DNA of 64,000 bases, from NCBI RefSeq assembly GCF_035510375.1, contig NZ_DATKHG010000023.1. The stretch is one strand, 5' to 3'. Source of the stretch: Paenibacillus_I sp035510375 (GTDB lineage Bacteria; Bacillota; Bacilli; Paenibacillales; Paenibacillaceae). The notes below the pieces were generated by a model. It saw only the letters and a program-made list of their open reading frames with translations. It made no database searches and had not been told where the DNA came from. Shown piece by piece: positions 16,704 to 26,500 of the stretch (position 1 is the stretch's first letter; every line of letters starts with the position of its first letter). The translations under genes and the position numbers were made by a program.

Positions 16704-19001
16704 GTGCGCTCTTTTTGGTTTCCGCGCTGGTGTGAACCGGGTTGCGGCAAGCACAAGCAGACCCTTTGGTTCGAAGTGATGCCCTCCCTCGACGCTTCGC
16801 AGATGGACTTCGCCAAATCGGCTCGTTTTGCCAAGCATATCAGCCAGCTCGGCCATCCCAGGTTCAAGCGTCTTCGGTACGGACAGATCTATTTTCGTTT
16901 CCTGATCCAGTGTGCAGGACCTGCTGGTCACGTACGATTATACTTCTCTGTCCCCGACATTCGCTGGATGGGATTTCGCACGGGCTTTCAGACACAGGTG
17001 TTCGGGATCTACTTGCTTCCTGCTGAAGCGCCTGTGTTCGCCGCTGGTTCGGTCAAAAACGTGATCGTTGCCGAAGGACGTCCTGCGTATAAGGGCGCGC
17101 TGTCTATCGCTGCGTTTCATCCGGCGGGCAAAGACCCGGTAAACGAAATGATTGCGGCGATGGGAGCAGGCGAGCTCAAGGCGGGCGAGGAGGTATGGCT
17201 GGAGCTGGCGTTTGCGCCGGCGGGCAAGCGCCTCTTGCAGCGCCGCATCCGTAAAGCGGAAGCATGGCTGCGCTCCCCGGCAACCGAGCCGGTATCGCTT
17301 CAAGCCATCTGGCGCGAGATGCAAATGAATCAAAGGGAGAAACCCCGGCCTCGAGAGTTAACTACCTACCAGCAAAACGTCATGCGTTCCTTGCAGGGAA
17401 AGCATGACGAAGATGAAATCGGGCTGTGGACGGGCTTTCGCGTGCTCATTCGTTCCCATGCGGCCAAAGCAAGGCTGCACACGATGAACGACATGCTGCA
17501 ATCAATGCGCAGCGGCAACGGCATTGTGCTGCGCCCTGTTCGGGGAAAAAAAGCTGATCTCGCGCCTGGCACGCCGTCGAAGAAACTGCTGTTTACTTCG
17601 GAGGAACTCGGCTACTGGCTGCGCATTCCCGCTTTTGGCGATTCGGCCGCCGCGCATATGGAGAGAATGCATGCGAAAATCATCCCGGCTCCGGAAGGGC
17701 TGAATAACGGAATATATATCGGGAAAAGCAACGTGCCGGGCGTGGACAAGGTAATCCGCATGCAGGTGAATCAGATGCTCAAGCATGCGTTTCTCGCCGG
17801 AACGACCGGATCGGGCAAAACGTCGACGCTGCTTTCCATCATGACGAAAATGGTGGACGATTTGGAGCGTTTGCCGGGCGCAGCGCCTGGCTTTACGTTT
17901 CTGGATCCGCACGGCGGAGCGATTGAAACGTTGCTCAGCTATATCCCCAAAAGTCTGTACCCTAAGCTTCATATCATCCCGCTCGGGCATACCGAACGGC
18001 CGCGGGGCTTCAACTTGTTTCAAGACGCTCATGCGGATATGCGGGAAAGCCTGACGGGGGAATTCGTTACGACGCTGCAGCAGCTGTTTCCGGGTTCGCG
18101 GCCAAGGGCAGAGCACTATTTGCGAAATGCCGTGCTCAGCTTATTATCCGTGCCGCCGCAAACGGTGCTCGGCATCGTCGATATCTTCTTTAATGAGACG
18201 TACCGCAGGAAACTGCTGCCGAGACTGGATGTGCATTTACGGCACTTTTGGACGGATGAGTTTGCGCAAATCAAAAATGTCGGCGAGCATCTCGGCCCGA
18301 TTTTGAACAAACTCGGCGCTCTGACTACGTATCCTACATCTCGGCGGATGCTTGGCCAGCTCCACAGTAGCATCAACACGAGGCAAGTGATGGACGACGG
18401 TCATATCGTGCTAATCGACGGCTCCGGCTGTGTGCCGGATTTGCTGAAGATTTTAGCAAGCTTGTTTTTCATCGATTACCATTTCACCTGCCGCAAACGG
18501 CCGCAGCATAAGTCCAGGGCGCACTTCTTTTTTGCCGATGAGTGCCATTTATTCGCGACAGACATTTTGACGAAAATACTGGCCGAGGATCGCAAGTTTG
18601 GCTTGTCGCTGTTTTTGGCCACGCAGTATTTGTCACAATTGTCCGACCGCATTTTGGAGGCGATTCTCGGCAACGTCGGCACGCTCATGCTGTTGCAGCT
18701 TGGCGGGCCGGATGCGGATAAGCTGTCGCGCTGGCTCAAACCGCTCGTCACGAACGCCGACTTGATGAATCTGGCCGAGCTTCATGCCATCGTACGCACG
18801 AAAGGTCAAGAGGGAAGGTTGGAGCTGTTTACGGTCAAAAACGACATCGTCCCGATCCGGCATGAACCTTGGATCGAAGAAGCGTGGGCCTATTCCGACG
18901 CTCAAGACGGACGATCGATAGAATCGGTCGAAAAAGAGATGACGGTGGGGGAAGGCCCAGGTTCGCCCTTGAACGGATGGCGGCGTCAGGATCCGGATTA
19001 G
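16704..19001 (+). CDS. Type IV secretion coupling ATPase (TraG/VirD4- and HerA-like)
   Basis: About 765 residues. The C-terminal half is a P-loop motor with Walker A GTTGSGKTSTLLS, a FLDPHG motif and Walker B HFFFADECH, plus the helicase-like LATQYLSQLSDRI. This is the layout of conjugative coupling proteins that hand the DNA-relaxase complex to the secretion channel. The N-terminal half (FWFPRWCEPGCGK...) is the type found in Gram-positive elements and lacks obvious membrane helices. I chose GTG 16704 because GGAGGGAGGG lies 7 bases before it; the frame is open further up to 16539. It is the first gene of the conjugation block. Confidence 0.85.
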   Translation: MRSFWFPRWCEPGCGKHKQTLWFEVMPSLDASQMDFAKSARFAKHISQLGHPRFKRLRYGQIYFRFLIQCAGPAGHVRLYFSVPDIRWMGFRTGFQTQVFGIYLLPAEAPVFAAGSVKNVIVAEGRPAYKGALSIAAFHPAGKDPVNEMIAAMGAGELKAGEEVWLELAFAPAGKRLLQRRIRKAEAWLRSPATEPVSLQAIWREMQMNQREKPRPRELTTYQQNVMRSLQGKHDEDEIGLWTGFRVLIRSHAAKARLHTMNDMLQSMRSGNGIVLRPVRGKKADLAPGTPSKKLLFTSEELGYWLRIPAFGDSAAAHMERMHAKIIPAPEGLNNGIYIGKSNVPGVDKVIRMQVNQMLKHAFLAGTTGSGKTSTLLSIMTKMVDDLERLPGAAPGFTFLDPHGGAIETLLSYIPKSLYPKLHIIPLGHTERPRGFNLFQDAHADMRESLTGEFVTTLQQLFPGSRPRAEHYLRNAVLSLLSVPPQTVLGIVDIFFNETYRRKLLPRLDVHLRHFWTDEFAQIKNVGEHLGPILNKLGALTTYPTSRRMLGQLHSSINTRQVMDDGHIVLIDGSGCVPDLLKILASLFFIDYHFTCRKRPQHKSRAHFFFADECHLFATDILTKILAEDRKFGLSLFLATQYLSQLSDRILEAILGNVGTLMLLQLGGPDADKLSRWLKPLVTNADLMNLAELHAIVRTKGQEGRLELFTVKNDIVPIRHEPWIEEAWAYSDAQDGRSIESVEKEMTVGEGPGSPLNGWRRQDPD

Positions 19002-19016
19002 CCGGTGGAGGCCGCA

Positions 19017-19064
19017 CAAAGACTGAGACAAAGACAGAGATGAAGTCTGAGATAAAGACTGAGA
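19017..19064 (+). repeat. Four tandem 12-bp repeats
   Basis: Units CAAAGACTGAGA, CAAAGACAGAGA, TGAAGTCTGAGA and TAAAGACTGAGA lie head to tail, just after the coupling-protein stop and 130 bases before the Replic_Relax gene. The iteron-like layout suggests a binding array for a transfer or replication protein. It also lies in an open frame (18977-19168) that would encode a Thr/Glu/Lys-rich stretch, which I do not regard as a gene. Confidence 0.7.
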
Positions 19065-19194
19065 TAATCGACGCGGTCGTAAAAAGCGGCACAAACCGCT
19101 TTCTGACGCATTCAGCGCTCCTGCGCAAATCCGGACTTACTCACATCTGCGCGAGTCGCCGCAAATAACGAATGAAGGGAGGAAACAAAACCGC

Positions 19195-20073
19195 ATGTAT
19201 GAGGCAGCAAAAAAAGAAATGCTGGCAACGGTATACCGGTACGGACCGATGACGGCAAGCCAATTGGCAACCGTATTGAATTATCGCTTGCCCACTTTGT
19301 ACGCCATGGCCAGCCAGTTGAGCAGACAGGGGCTGGTGCGGAGCATCCCTCTCCCCTTCCTTCGCCTGAACCATGTAGGGTACGGGTTGACTGCCGAAGG
19401 GGCAAAAGCATCGGCGATGCTGACTGGCGAAGAGGAAGGCTTCCGGATGAAAGCGTGGGAGAAACATCCGGTACAGCTAGAGCATGTATACGGCACGAAT
19501 GCTTTTTTCGTGTCGCTCATCCGGCACAGCCTGACGCAAGAAGGCGAAGGACTGACAGAATGGCAATCGACCCGGGAAGCAGCCGAGCAGTATGCCAACT
19601 TCAAGGAGTCGGGCAAAAAAACGATGCTGCTGCGTCCGGATGGCCTATGCACATATGTGTTGCCGGGACGCGGACGTCTCGTATTGCATGTGGAGTACGA
19701 CACCGGCAGCGAGAACCAGTGGAAATTGCAGGATAAGCTGTGGCTGTACGGTCGGGTGCTGTCTGCAGCATGGCGCGCGGTGACCGCCGTTCATGTGCTG
19801 TTCGTGACGAAAATCGAGGCGCGGCCGAAACGGCTGCTTCGGCTATGGGCTTCGCTTGGCGAAGGGCCGCTGCTTGGACGGCCGTTGCCGAACGTTTGGG
19901 CGATCAGCGAAAGCGAATGGAACCGTCGGGGCGCAGAAGAAGCGCTTTGGTGGGGACTGGAAGAGAAGCGCCTGCGGCTGAAAGACATGCCGCTTTTGCC
20001 CATGCCCTTGGAGACGGATTTCCCGATACTCGGCAAACAGCCAAGGGAGCCGTCCCCGATGCTGGGGAGGTGA
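19195..20073 (+). CDS. Replic_Relax family protein (winged-helix replication/relaxation protein)
   Basis: 292 residues. The N-terminal 70 residues form a winged helix (MTASQLATVLNYRLPTLYAMASQLSRQG in pieces: helix, turn, recognition helix), followed by a region with EHVYGTNAFFVSL and a central RPDGLCTY...LHVEYDTGSE core. This matches the Replic_Relax family found on Gram-positive plasmids and conjugative elements, where it acts in DNA processing. ATG 19195 follows GGGAGGAAAC. Next to the coupling protein and a tandem repeat, it is a candidate origin-binding or relaxase-accessory protein; activity is inference. Confidence 0.75.
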   Translation: MYEAAKKEMLATVYRYGPMTASQLATVLNYRLPTLYAMASQLSRQGLVRSIPLPFLRLNHVGYGLTAEGAKASAMLTGEEEGFRMKAWEKHPVQLEHVYGTNAFFVSLIRHSLTQEGEGLTEWQSTREAAEQYANFKESGKKTMLLRPDGLCTYVLPGRGRLVLHVEYDTGSENQWKLQDKLWLYGRVLSAAWRAVTAVHVLFVTKIEARPKRLLRLWASLGEGPLLGRPLPNVWAISESEWNRRGAEEALWWGLEEKRLRLKDMPLLPMPLETDFPILGKQPREPSPMLGR

Positions 20074-20078
20074 ATCGG

Positions 20079-20897
20079 ATGGATCTACGCTGGTTTCCGA
20101 AGCTGCTGCTTTGGTGCATGCTGATGCTTTCGTCTCTGGGTGCGGTGTCCATGCTGCTTCGAACAGAAACAGACCCGACGCCCGCCCTGCTCAAACGGAC
20201 AACGGAGCAGCAAATGGCGATCCATTCGGCGCTGAACTTTGCCCGCGAATGGATGCGCTGGTACGGCGAGGAACTGCCCGAGGCGCGCATGCAGCGGCTG
20301 AAGCCGTACGTCAACCCGGAGACCCTCGTCCGCATTGCTAGCCTCCAGCCGGAACAAAAAACGAAACGGCAGGAGGTGATTGCGTCGGAATTCGTGTCCG
20401 TTTCCTCCGGCAGCGGATCGCGCTTTACGGTTCGCGTCCGGGTGATCGCTTTGAATCCCGACCGTGTCGTGTGGGAGCTCGATGTTCCTGTATGGGCACA
20501 GACTGGAAAGGGCGCTGCAGTGACTGCACCGCCGCTCATCCGCTTGTCGCAGGAGCCGCCAACCGTTCCAGAAACGGGAAGCGGGGAAACGGCGGTATCC
20601 AGTGATGTGAAGCAGCGGATGCGTCCGGCGCTCGAAAGCTTTCTGAAAACGATGTACGAAGGCAATGATGCGGAAAGCCTGTTCAACTACGTCACGACTG
20701 GCGCAAATTTAAAGCCGCTCGGAGGCCGGCTTCGCTTCCTCTCGCTGGAACGACTGGAGGTTACCGGAACGGGACCATATAAAGTCGCCGTTACGTTTTC
20801 AGTTCAGGATGCAGCGACGGGATTTCGAATGACGCAGGAATGGAGGCTGACGGTAACGGAGGAGAACCAGAAGTTTTTTGTAGCTGCCGTGGAGTAA
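20079..20897 (+). CDS. TcpC-type conjugal transfer protein
   Basis: 272 residues with one N-terminal membrane helix (LLLWCMLMLSSLGAVSML) and a long extracellular part made of two NTF2-like lobes, typical of TcpC/ConG, the VirB8-like proteins of Gram-positive conjugation. It would link the membrane channel to the cell-wall side. ATG 20079 follows GGGGAGGTG, 6 bases after the upstream stop, so it is cotranscribed with the Replic_Relax gene. Confidence 0.8.
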   Translation: MDLRWFPKLLLWCMLMLSSLGAVSMLLRTETDPTPALLKRTTEQQMAIHSALNFAREWMRWYGEELPEARMQRLKPYVNPETLVRIASLQPEQKTKRQEVIASEFVSVSSGSGSRFTVRVRVIALNPDRVVWELDVPVWAQTGKGAAVTAPPLIRLSQEPPTVPETGSGETAVSSDVKQRMRPALESFLKTMYEGNDAESLFNYVTTGANLKPLGGRLRFLSLERLEVTGTGPYKVAVTFSVQDAATGFRMTQEWRLTVTEENQKFFVAAVE

Positions 20898-20939
20898 GCG
20901 GAAGCATGGATCGATGAAGAAAGGAGGGCTGCCTTTACA

Positions 20940-21113
20940 ATGTCCAAACAACAACGGGAAGAAGAACGACAAGCGCTCCTTGCTCAGCTTCAACAATTGG
21001 ATCGGCACGGCGTTTGGACCGACGAAAAAAGCAAAAACGAAGGATACCCGCGGCTGACCTTGCGTGAAGCAAGAGCAAAATGGGCAGAAATGTCGGACCC
21101 GAAAAACCAATGA
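20940..21113 (+). CDS. Small basic-acidic helical protein in the transfer operon
   Basis: 57 residues, rich in Gln, Glu, Arg and Lys, predicted as one long helix (SKQQREEERQALLAQLQQL) with a tail containing YPRLTLREARAKW. ATG 20940 has a strong AAAGGAGGG. No family recognised; conserved position in the operon is the only hint. Confidence 0.6.
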   Translation: MSKQQREEERQALLAQLQQLDRHGVWTDEKSKNEGYPRLTLREARAKWAEMSDPKNQ

Positions 21114-21170
21114 CGGTCAGCGGGAATCAATGAGCCGGGATTCATCTTGCTACACGAGGAGGTGGGAAAT

Positions 21171-21428
21171 GTGGAAGGGGATTTTGTCAATACCGGACTT
21201 CTCGTCATCAAACGGCTGTTGCAAGCCATTTTCCTCACGATTGCAATTTACCGAGGAGTGAAGATGTATGCTAACGGCGAGACGAATCGGCTCTGGTCGC
21301 ATATTATGCTCTCCGTCATTTTGGGCATTTTCGTCTTTGCTCCCGGCATTGCCAAGTACCTCGCACTCTATGTCCTGAAGACGCTCGGCATTTCCGTGGA
21401 CGGGTTGACCGATACGACGGGAGGGTGA
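21171..21428 (+). CDS. Small two-helix membrane protein, TcpD-like
   Basis: 85 residues with two hydrophobic helices (LLVIKRLLQAIFLTIAIY and MLSVILGIFVFAPGIAKYL). Size, topology and position between the TcpC and TcpE genes match TcpD, a small channel component. GTG 21171 lies 7 bases after AGGAGGT; a longer reading from TTG 21147 would start inside the ribosome-binding region. Confidence 0.65.
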   Translation: MEGDFVNTGLLVIKRLLQAIFLTIAIYRGVKMYANGETNRLWSHIMLSVILGIFVFAPGIAKYLALYVLKTLGISVDGLTDTTGG

Positions 21429-21434
21429 GGACGG

Positions 21435-22154
21435 GTGGACGAGGACAAAACGGAGTCATATCGCGTGTTGTACCGGGTTCGGCCGCTTATCTACCATATC
21501 GGGGACATTCGCTTATGGATGCCGATCCGGCAGGACGGCGTGGTGCTCTGGTTTATGTATATCGGCGTGTTTTTCATTTTTAGCTACGTATTTCCGGTGC
21601 TGTCATGGGCGCTTCCGTTTGATCGCGCGATCACGATGGTCGTCGGGCCGATTGCTGCCGCATACTACACGGTCAAACTGGATCCGGCGGGGAAAACGGC
21701 GCCGCGCTATCTGCGGGACATCCTGCATTTTCTGGTGCGGCCGAAATGGTTTGTCCGCTGGAAGGCCATCCGTCAACCCGGAGGAAAACGGAAGATCCGG
21801 TTTGTTGGCCGGTGCCGGCCGTACGAACGGATATCGCTGCCAGTCGGGGGCGGTGAGGAATGGCGCGGCAGCAACGGGCGGTTGTACGGGACGGTCGAAG
21901 GATTGCAGAAGCTTTGCCTTCCCGCAAACGTGCGCATCCGCTGGCGCGGGCGAAGTGGAAAACTACTCGTTATTCCGCTGAAACGACAGGCCAAACGAGC
22001 TGTCGTTCCGCCTGTAGTATTGGAAGTGACATCGCGGCGATCGATGTCATTTATGACGTCCGCTCCGGTGCAAGTTGATCGAGAAATTAGAGATGACGCT
22101 ATGGAGATGTGGAAGGTAAATATACGCAGAGATACTCGAAGCGGCTCGTTATAG
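21435..22154 (+). CDS. TcpE-type conjugal transfer membrane protein
   Basis: 239 residues. Two closely spaced membrane helices around residues 35-85 (VVLWFMYIGVFFIFSYVFPVL, DRAITMVVGPIAAAYYTVKL in part) sit in the motif-rich N-terminus that ends with YLRDILHFLVRPKWF, characteristic of TcpE/ConD. The C-terminal half is a basic, beta-rich cytosolic domain (KIRFVGRCR, KLLVIPLKRQ). GTG 21435 is 6 bases after the previous stop. Confidence 0.78.
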   Translation: MDEDKTESYRVLYRVRPLIYHIGDIRLWMPIRQDGVVLWFMYIGVFFIFSYVFPVLSWALPFDRAITMVVGPIAAAYYTVKLDPAGKTAPRYLRDILHFLVRPKWFVRWKAIRQPGGKRKIRFVGRCRPYERISLPVGGGEEWRGSNGRLYGTVEGLQKLCLPANVRIRWRGRSGKLLVIPLKRQAKRAVVPPVVLEVTSRRSMSFMTSAPVQVDREIRDDAMEMWKVNIRRDTRSGSL

Positions 22155-22182
22155 GCACATTCCACCAAAGCGAGGCGATAGG

Positions 22183-22416
22183 ATGGGAAAATGGAATCAC
22201 ACCGTGACGATCGGTCTTGCCGACATTTTAGAAGACGAATCGACCAGTGTGGAGCAAAGGGGCCGGACGATCGCCGAGCGGTTAAGCCGTGAAGCGTGTT
22301 TTCGGTCCTTTCCGCATTTGGCGGAGTTCCGTTCGGTTCAGGACGAAGAGGATCTTGATGAATGGCTGGAACGCATGTACGACTACGCCGATCGGCATCG
22401 TATCTGGATCACGTAA
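22183..22416 (+). CDS. Small acidic protein of unknown function
   Basis: 77 residues starting MGKWNHTVTIGLADIL, with the acidic segment VQDEEDLDEWLERMYDYAD at the C-terminus. Similar short proteins occur on phages and integrative elements; no function is known to me. It is cotranscribed between the TcpE and VirB4 genes. Confidence 0.6.
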   Translation: MGKWNHTVTIGLADILEDESTSVEQRGRTIAERLSREACFRSFPHLAEFRSVQDEEDLDEWLERMYDYADRHRIWIT

Positions 22417-22447
22417 GAGACGGTTCGGTGAAGGGAGGTGAGACGAG

Positions 22448-24940
22448 TTGAAATTTCCGGTTCTGTATTGGGAACAAAACCTCCTGTTTGACACGCTGCT
22501 GAAGCCTTGGGCGGTGTACCGCATTCCGCTGAAGCCATATGCGTATCAATCGCCGGAAAAAAAGCGCGGTACTGTGATTCAAATGCAGCAGTTTTTGCAC
22601 AGCTACCACGGAAGCGGCCAACTGTTGTCGGTCACCCGGATGATAGACGCCGGAGTATGGCAACAGCGGCGTACGGGGCAGGGTGCGGAATACGAGCGGT
22701 ATGTGAAAGCGGTCATGCAGCGGTTTGCCGAGCGGCGGCCGTGGCAGCGATCGCTTTATTTGATTCTGCAGCTGTCTGCTGTGCACAAGCAGTTTCCGGA
22801 AGTGGATTTGTCGGGTCTACGCAAGACAGGCGAAACGCTGCGAGAGTGGGCCGGCGCGCTCGGACGCAACATCCAGGAGCAGTTCTGGTACCGCCAGCGC
22901 GGCGAATTGGAGATGGAGCGGTTGCATATTGCCCGATCAGCCGAAAGCTTGCAGTTCAATCAAGTCAATCATCACCTGAGCGGCGAACGGTGCGGACCGC
23001 AGGAAATCGAGTGGCTGCTCAGGCGCGGCTTTTTCCGTGGGTTGGCCATGGAACCGGAACTGATACTAAGTCTGGAGACGATGCGCGAGGTTCGGGTGAA
23101 CGGCGAGAAGGTGCTGCTGCGCCCGAAAAAAACATTGCCGATATTGCTTGCAGGCGATCTTGCCTGCGAGGAGAAGATGAAGACGTGGGTCGTGCATCAT
23201 GACGATCTGGAAGAAGACAGCAGAAAAAGCTTTCAGGCGTTTTTCTCGGTCGTGGATGTACCGGAGGAGATTTCGACGATCGGTGACGAGTGGCTGTACG
23301 CGCTCGAAGACCTGCCATTTCCCGCCGAGGTCAGCATCCATTTTCAGGTGCAAACGCCGCATGAAGCCGCGGGCGGATTGCAGCGGAACCGTAAGGTGTT
23401 AAAAGACCAGCGCCGCGAATACAAGGAAGCGTCCGAGGAAACGCCGATTACCCTGGAATGGGCTGGCAAGCGCGGACGGGTGCTCGAAAACAAATTGCAG
23501 AAAGGAATGCCGCTCGTTTGGGCGTCGACGTGGCTGAACGTTTCCGCCTCTTCCCGCAAGGAACTGGAGGAACGCGCGGCGCAGCTTTTGCAATTGTATG
23601 CGACCAAGCAAATCCGCGTCGTTCGCTCGCCGGCCGATCAGGCGCACGCGTTCCAGCTTTTCTTGCCGGGTTCCCCGATGGACAAACAAAACCGGATCCC
23701 AATGGATCCGAAGTTTCTGGCGGCGGGGATGCTGCACGGATCGCGGGAAATTGGCGATCCGGACGGAGATTACATCGGGCGCACGCTGCACCGCATCCCG
23801 GTGCTGCTCGATTTGAAGCGCCCGATGTCCAAGGAATTGAACCGATCCGGGGCGATTGTCATCGTCGGCACATTGGGTTCGGGGAAGTCGGTGCTAAAGA
23901 AGACGCTGTTCTACCACGGGTATAATCAGGGCGGCATTGTGTTCTCGATCGATCCCAAGGACGAGGATAGCTGCTTTGCCCTCATCCCGGATATTCGTCA
24001 AAACATGACGCGGCTTAATTTTTCAGCGGATTCGACAACGAAGTTCAATCCGTTTCGGATGTCGAAAAGCGAGGAACGCGCGCATGGCATTGTGCTGGAT
24101 TTCCTCAGCTTGCTGCTCGAGGGTACACGCAATGACGAGCGAGCGGATGCCATTATGGAAGCCGTGGAGCGGACGTTTGAGCAGAAAACGCGCGATCTCC
24201 ACATGTTTATGCAGGAGTTGGAGCGGGTTTCTGCGGATTCGCCGGTGGAAGCGATCCGAGTAGAGGCCCGGCGTTGTGTGAATCGGCTGTTGTCCTACTC
24301 GCGCAGCCCATTCGGAAAGTTTATCTTTGCCCGCGATGGGGAAGAAAACGCCCGGCTTAGCGGTGCGCGTTTTATCGTCATTACGCTGGCCGGACTGCCT
24401 TTGCCCAAGAAGCGGAGCGAACGGATCCACACGGCGCTGACGCCGAACGAGCGGTTTGCCCTTGGCATCATGTATCTGGTCGCCGCACTCGGGCGGGAGT
24501 ATATGTTTTACAGCCCGCACGATCAGCTCAAAATATTCGGCATCGATGAAAGCTGGATGTTGCGCGCCTTTCCGGAAGGTGCGCTGCTCATTGACGAAAT
24601 TATCCGCATGGGCCGCTCGTTTGCGGTCGTGCCGCTTTTAGCGACGCAAAACCCGGGAGATGTGGCCGACGAGGAGACGAGAAATAATCTCGGCTCCATT
24701 TTTTGTTTCCGCACCGAAGACCCTCGGGCAATTGCGGACAACCTGACGCTGCTCGGACTCGATCCCGATGATGAAGATATGATCCAGGCATTCCGTGAGC
24801 TGAAAGCCGGGGACTGCTACATGAAAGACATTACCGGCCGGATCGGGCGGGTGCATATCGAACCGACGCCGGACGATCTGCTCACTATCTTCAACACGAC
24901 ACCGGATCGTCTGGCGGTGGAAAGGAGGGAATCCGATTGA
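22448..24940 (+). CDS. VirB4/TcpF/ConE-type transfer ATPase
   Basis: 830 residues. The C-terminal motor has Walker A VGTLGSGKSVLKKT near residue 475, FSIDPKDEDSCF, Walker B IFGIDESWML and VPLLATQNPGDV. The N-terminal half is the all-alpha/beta VirB4 module with DDLEEDSRKSFQAFF. These ATPases power assembly and transport through the conjugation channel at the inner face of the membrane. TTG 22448 follows GGGAGGTGAGA. Its last bases overlap the start of the polytopic membrane protein gene (ATTGA). Confidence 0.9.
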   Translation: MKFPVLYWEQNLLFDTLLKPWAVYRIPLKPYAYQSPEKKRGTVIQMQQFLHSYHGSGQLLSVTRMIDAGVWQQRRTGQGAEYERYVKAVMQRFAERRPWQRSLYLILQLSAVHKQFPEVDLSGLRKTGETLREWAGALGRNIQEQFWYRQRGELEMERLHIARSAESLQFNQVNHHLSGERCGPQEIEWLLRRGFFRGLAMEPELILSLETMREVRVNGEKVLLRPKKTLPILLAGDLACEEKMKTWVVHHDDLEEDSRKSFQAFFSVVDVPEEISTIGDEWLYALEDLPFPAEVSIHFQVQTPHEAAGGLQRNRKVLKDQRREYKEASEETPITLEWAGKRGRVLENKLQKGMPLVWASTWLNVSASSRKELEERAAQLLQLYATKQIRVVRSPADQAHAFQLFLPGSPMDKQNRIPMDPKFLAAGMLHGSREIGDPDGDYIGRTLHRIPVLLDLKRPMSKELNRSGAIVIVGTLGSGKSVLKKTLFYHGYNQGGIVFSIDPKDEDSCFALIPDIRQNMTRLNFSADSTTKFNPFRMSKSEERAHGIVLDFLSLLLEGTRNDERADAIMEAVERTFEQKTRDLHMFMQELERVSADSPVEAIRVEARRCVNRLLSYSRSPFGKFIFARDGEENARLSGARFIVITLAGLPLPKKRSERIHTALTPNERFALGIMYLVAALGREYMFYSPHDQLKIFGIDESWMLRAFPEGALLIDEIIRMGRSFAVVPLLATQNPGDVADEETRNNLGSIFCFRTEDPRAIADNLTLLGLDPDDEDMIQAFRELKAGDCYMKDITGRIGRVHIEPTPDDLLTIFNTTPDRLAVERRESD

Positions 24941-26475
24941 AACGACGATGCCGCTGCGGAATTTTGGCCATGGTGTTTATCGTTTGCTTTATGGGCTTGG
25001 CAAGTCCGCTCACCGTATTTGCCGAGACGCCCAAGGACATGCTCGATCAACTCTTGCCGGGCGAAAGCGAAATGGGCATCGAACCCGGCGACCGGACATT
25101 GGATTATCGTCAGTATCCGACTGACAACTATACATGGGATTTGGGTTATGACCTTGTGGAGTGGTCCGGATGGAAGCCGCGCCTGAATAACCCGTTTCCT
25201 GTCATTTTGAATTGGGCCGCCAACGTCCTGTTTATGATCAGTGCATTTATCACACGTCTGAGCATTTTTCTGATGCAGCTTGGCTTTAATACCGATCTCG
25301 TCAACGAACAACTGACGCTCATCTTGCCGATTATGGACGGGATGCGAACGAGCATCTTTTCGAAGTTTCTGCCTTGGGCGCTGGTGCTCTTGGCTGCGTG
25401 GATGGTGAAGGTCGGGTACTGGAACAACCAGACGACGCGGCTCATGTCCGGCGTGATCGGCTCGATCGTCGTGCTGATCGGCAGCTACTGGTTCTTTACA
25501 CATTCCGGGCAGAGCATCCGCGCGGTGTCGCAGACGATGGACAAGCTGACGCAAATCACAATGGGCTCCTTAGCCGCTCCATATCAACGCGTAACGGGTG
25601 AACCATTCGATGCGGGGCTGGCGAATGCGGCGGATCAGCAACTGTTGGCGACGTCCAACCGGCTATGGAAGCTGTTTGTCGACCGTCCGTGGCTCATCGG
25701 GCAGTTAAACCGTCAGGACGCAGGCGAGGTGCGCATGACAGCGGAGGAAGTCGAAGCGATACTGGACCAGGCGGAGGAAGAGGATGTAACCATCGGCGTG
25801 AAAGTCGGGGATGCTTGGTCGCATTGGATGCGGCAGTATGCGCCCGGCATGCCGCAGCGGGATATTTTGCGCAAGGTGTTGGGCGATTCGAAAATCGACC
25901 ACGGTGGTCACGCGGACGTTACGTACGTGTTTGCCGGCGGCTCGGCGGGAATCCGCTTACTGGTGGCGTTGCTTTCGGTGATTGCCACACTGACGCTATT
26001 GCTGTTTGTCGGAACGATCGCCTTCATTTTAATTTTGGCGCAGGAGATGGCGCTCGCGATACTTATTCTTGCGCCAGTCGTCCTGTTGCTCGGCTTGTTT
26101 CCGGAACGGGGCTTTGCATTTGTGCGTCGCTGGGTCGGCTGGCTGATCGGCGTACTTGGCACGAAGGTCATTTATGGCTTTTATTTAGGCTTTACGCTGC
26201 TTGTCGCCGACATCGTGGCGCGCGGCTCCGGCCTTCTGATTCTGCAGCAAATCTTTGTGGCGCTGTTGTTTTTCTGCGCGTTTTTGTTCCGCAAAAAGAT
26301 TTTGAAGCAGCTGCTCAGCATCTTTCAAGCGCCGACGCCGCATGAGATGTACGATACGTCCAAGCGGGAAGTCGTTTATCACATCGAGGAGGCGAAGCAA
26401 TCGTGGCAGAACGCGAAGGAGCGGACGAAAAAAGCGAAAGATGCCGCGAAGAAGATCATATCCAAATTGAAGTGA
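24937..26475 (+). CDS. Polytopic membrane channel protein (TcpH/VirB6-like)
   Basis: 512 residues. An N-terminal signal-like helix (ILAMVFIVCFMGLASPLTVFA) is followed by an exported acidic segment, then several membrane helices: about four near residues 88-190 and a dense cluster at 335-450. The C-terminal 50 residues are highly charged (KSWQNAKERTKKAKDAAKK). This matches TcpH/ConG-region membrane proteins that form the VirB6-like channel. Start TTG 24937 overlaps the ATPase stop, indicating translational coupling. Confidence 0.75.
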   Translation: MKRRCRCGILAMVFIVCFMGLASPLTVFAETPKDMLDQLLPGESEMGIEPGDRTLDYRQYPTDNYTWDLGYDLVEWSGWKPRLNNPFPVILNWAANVLFMISAFITRLSIFLMQLGFNTDLVNEQLTLILPIMDGMRTSIFSKFLPWALVLLAAWMVKVGYWNNQTTRLMSGVIGSIVVLIGSYWFFTHSGQSIRAVSQTMDKLTQITMGSLAAPYQRVTGEPFDAGLANAADQQLLATSNRLWKLFVDRPWLIGQLNRQDAGEVRMTAEEVEAILDQAEEEDVTIGVKVGDAWSHWMRQYAPGMPQRDILRKVLGDSKIDHGGHADVTYVFAGGSAGIRLLVALLSVIATLTLLLFVGTIAFILILAQEMALAILILAPVVLLLGLFPERGFAFVRRWVGWLIGVLGTKVIYGFYLGFTLLVADIVARGSGLLILQQIFVALLFFCAFLFRKKILKQLLSIFQAPTPHEMYDTSKREVVYHIEEAKQSWQNAKERTKKAKDAAKKIISKLK

Positions 26476-26500
26476 AAAGAGATAAACGGGAGGAGAGACC

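Noticed and set aside
18977..19168. Small plus-strand frame across the 12-bp repeats
   Set aside because: No ribosome-binding site and a repetitive Lys/Thr/Glu product; the repeats are better read as DNA elements.
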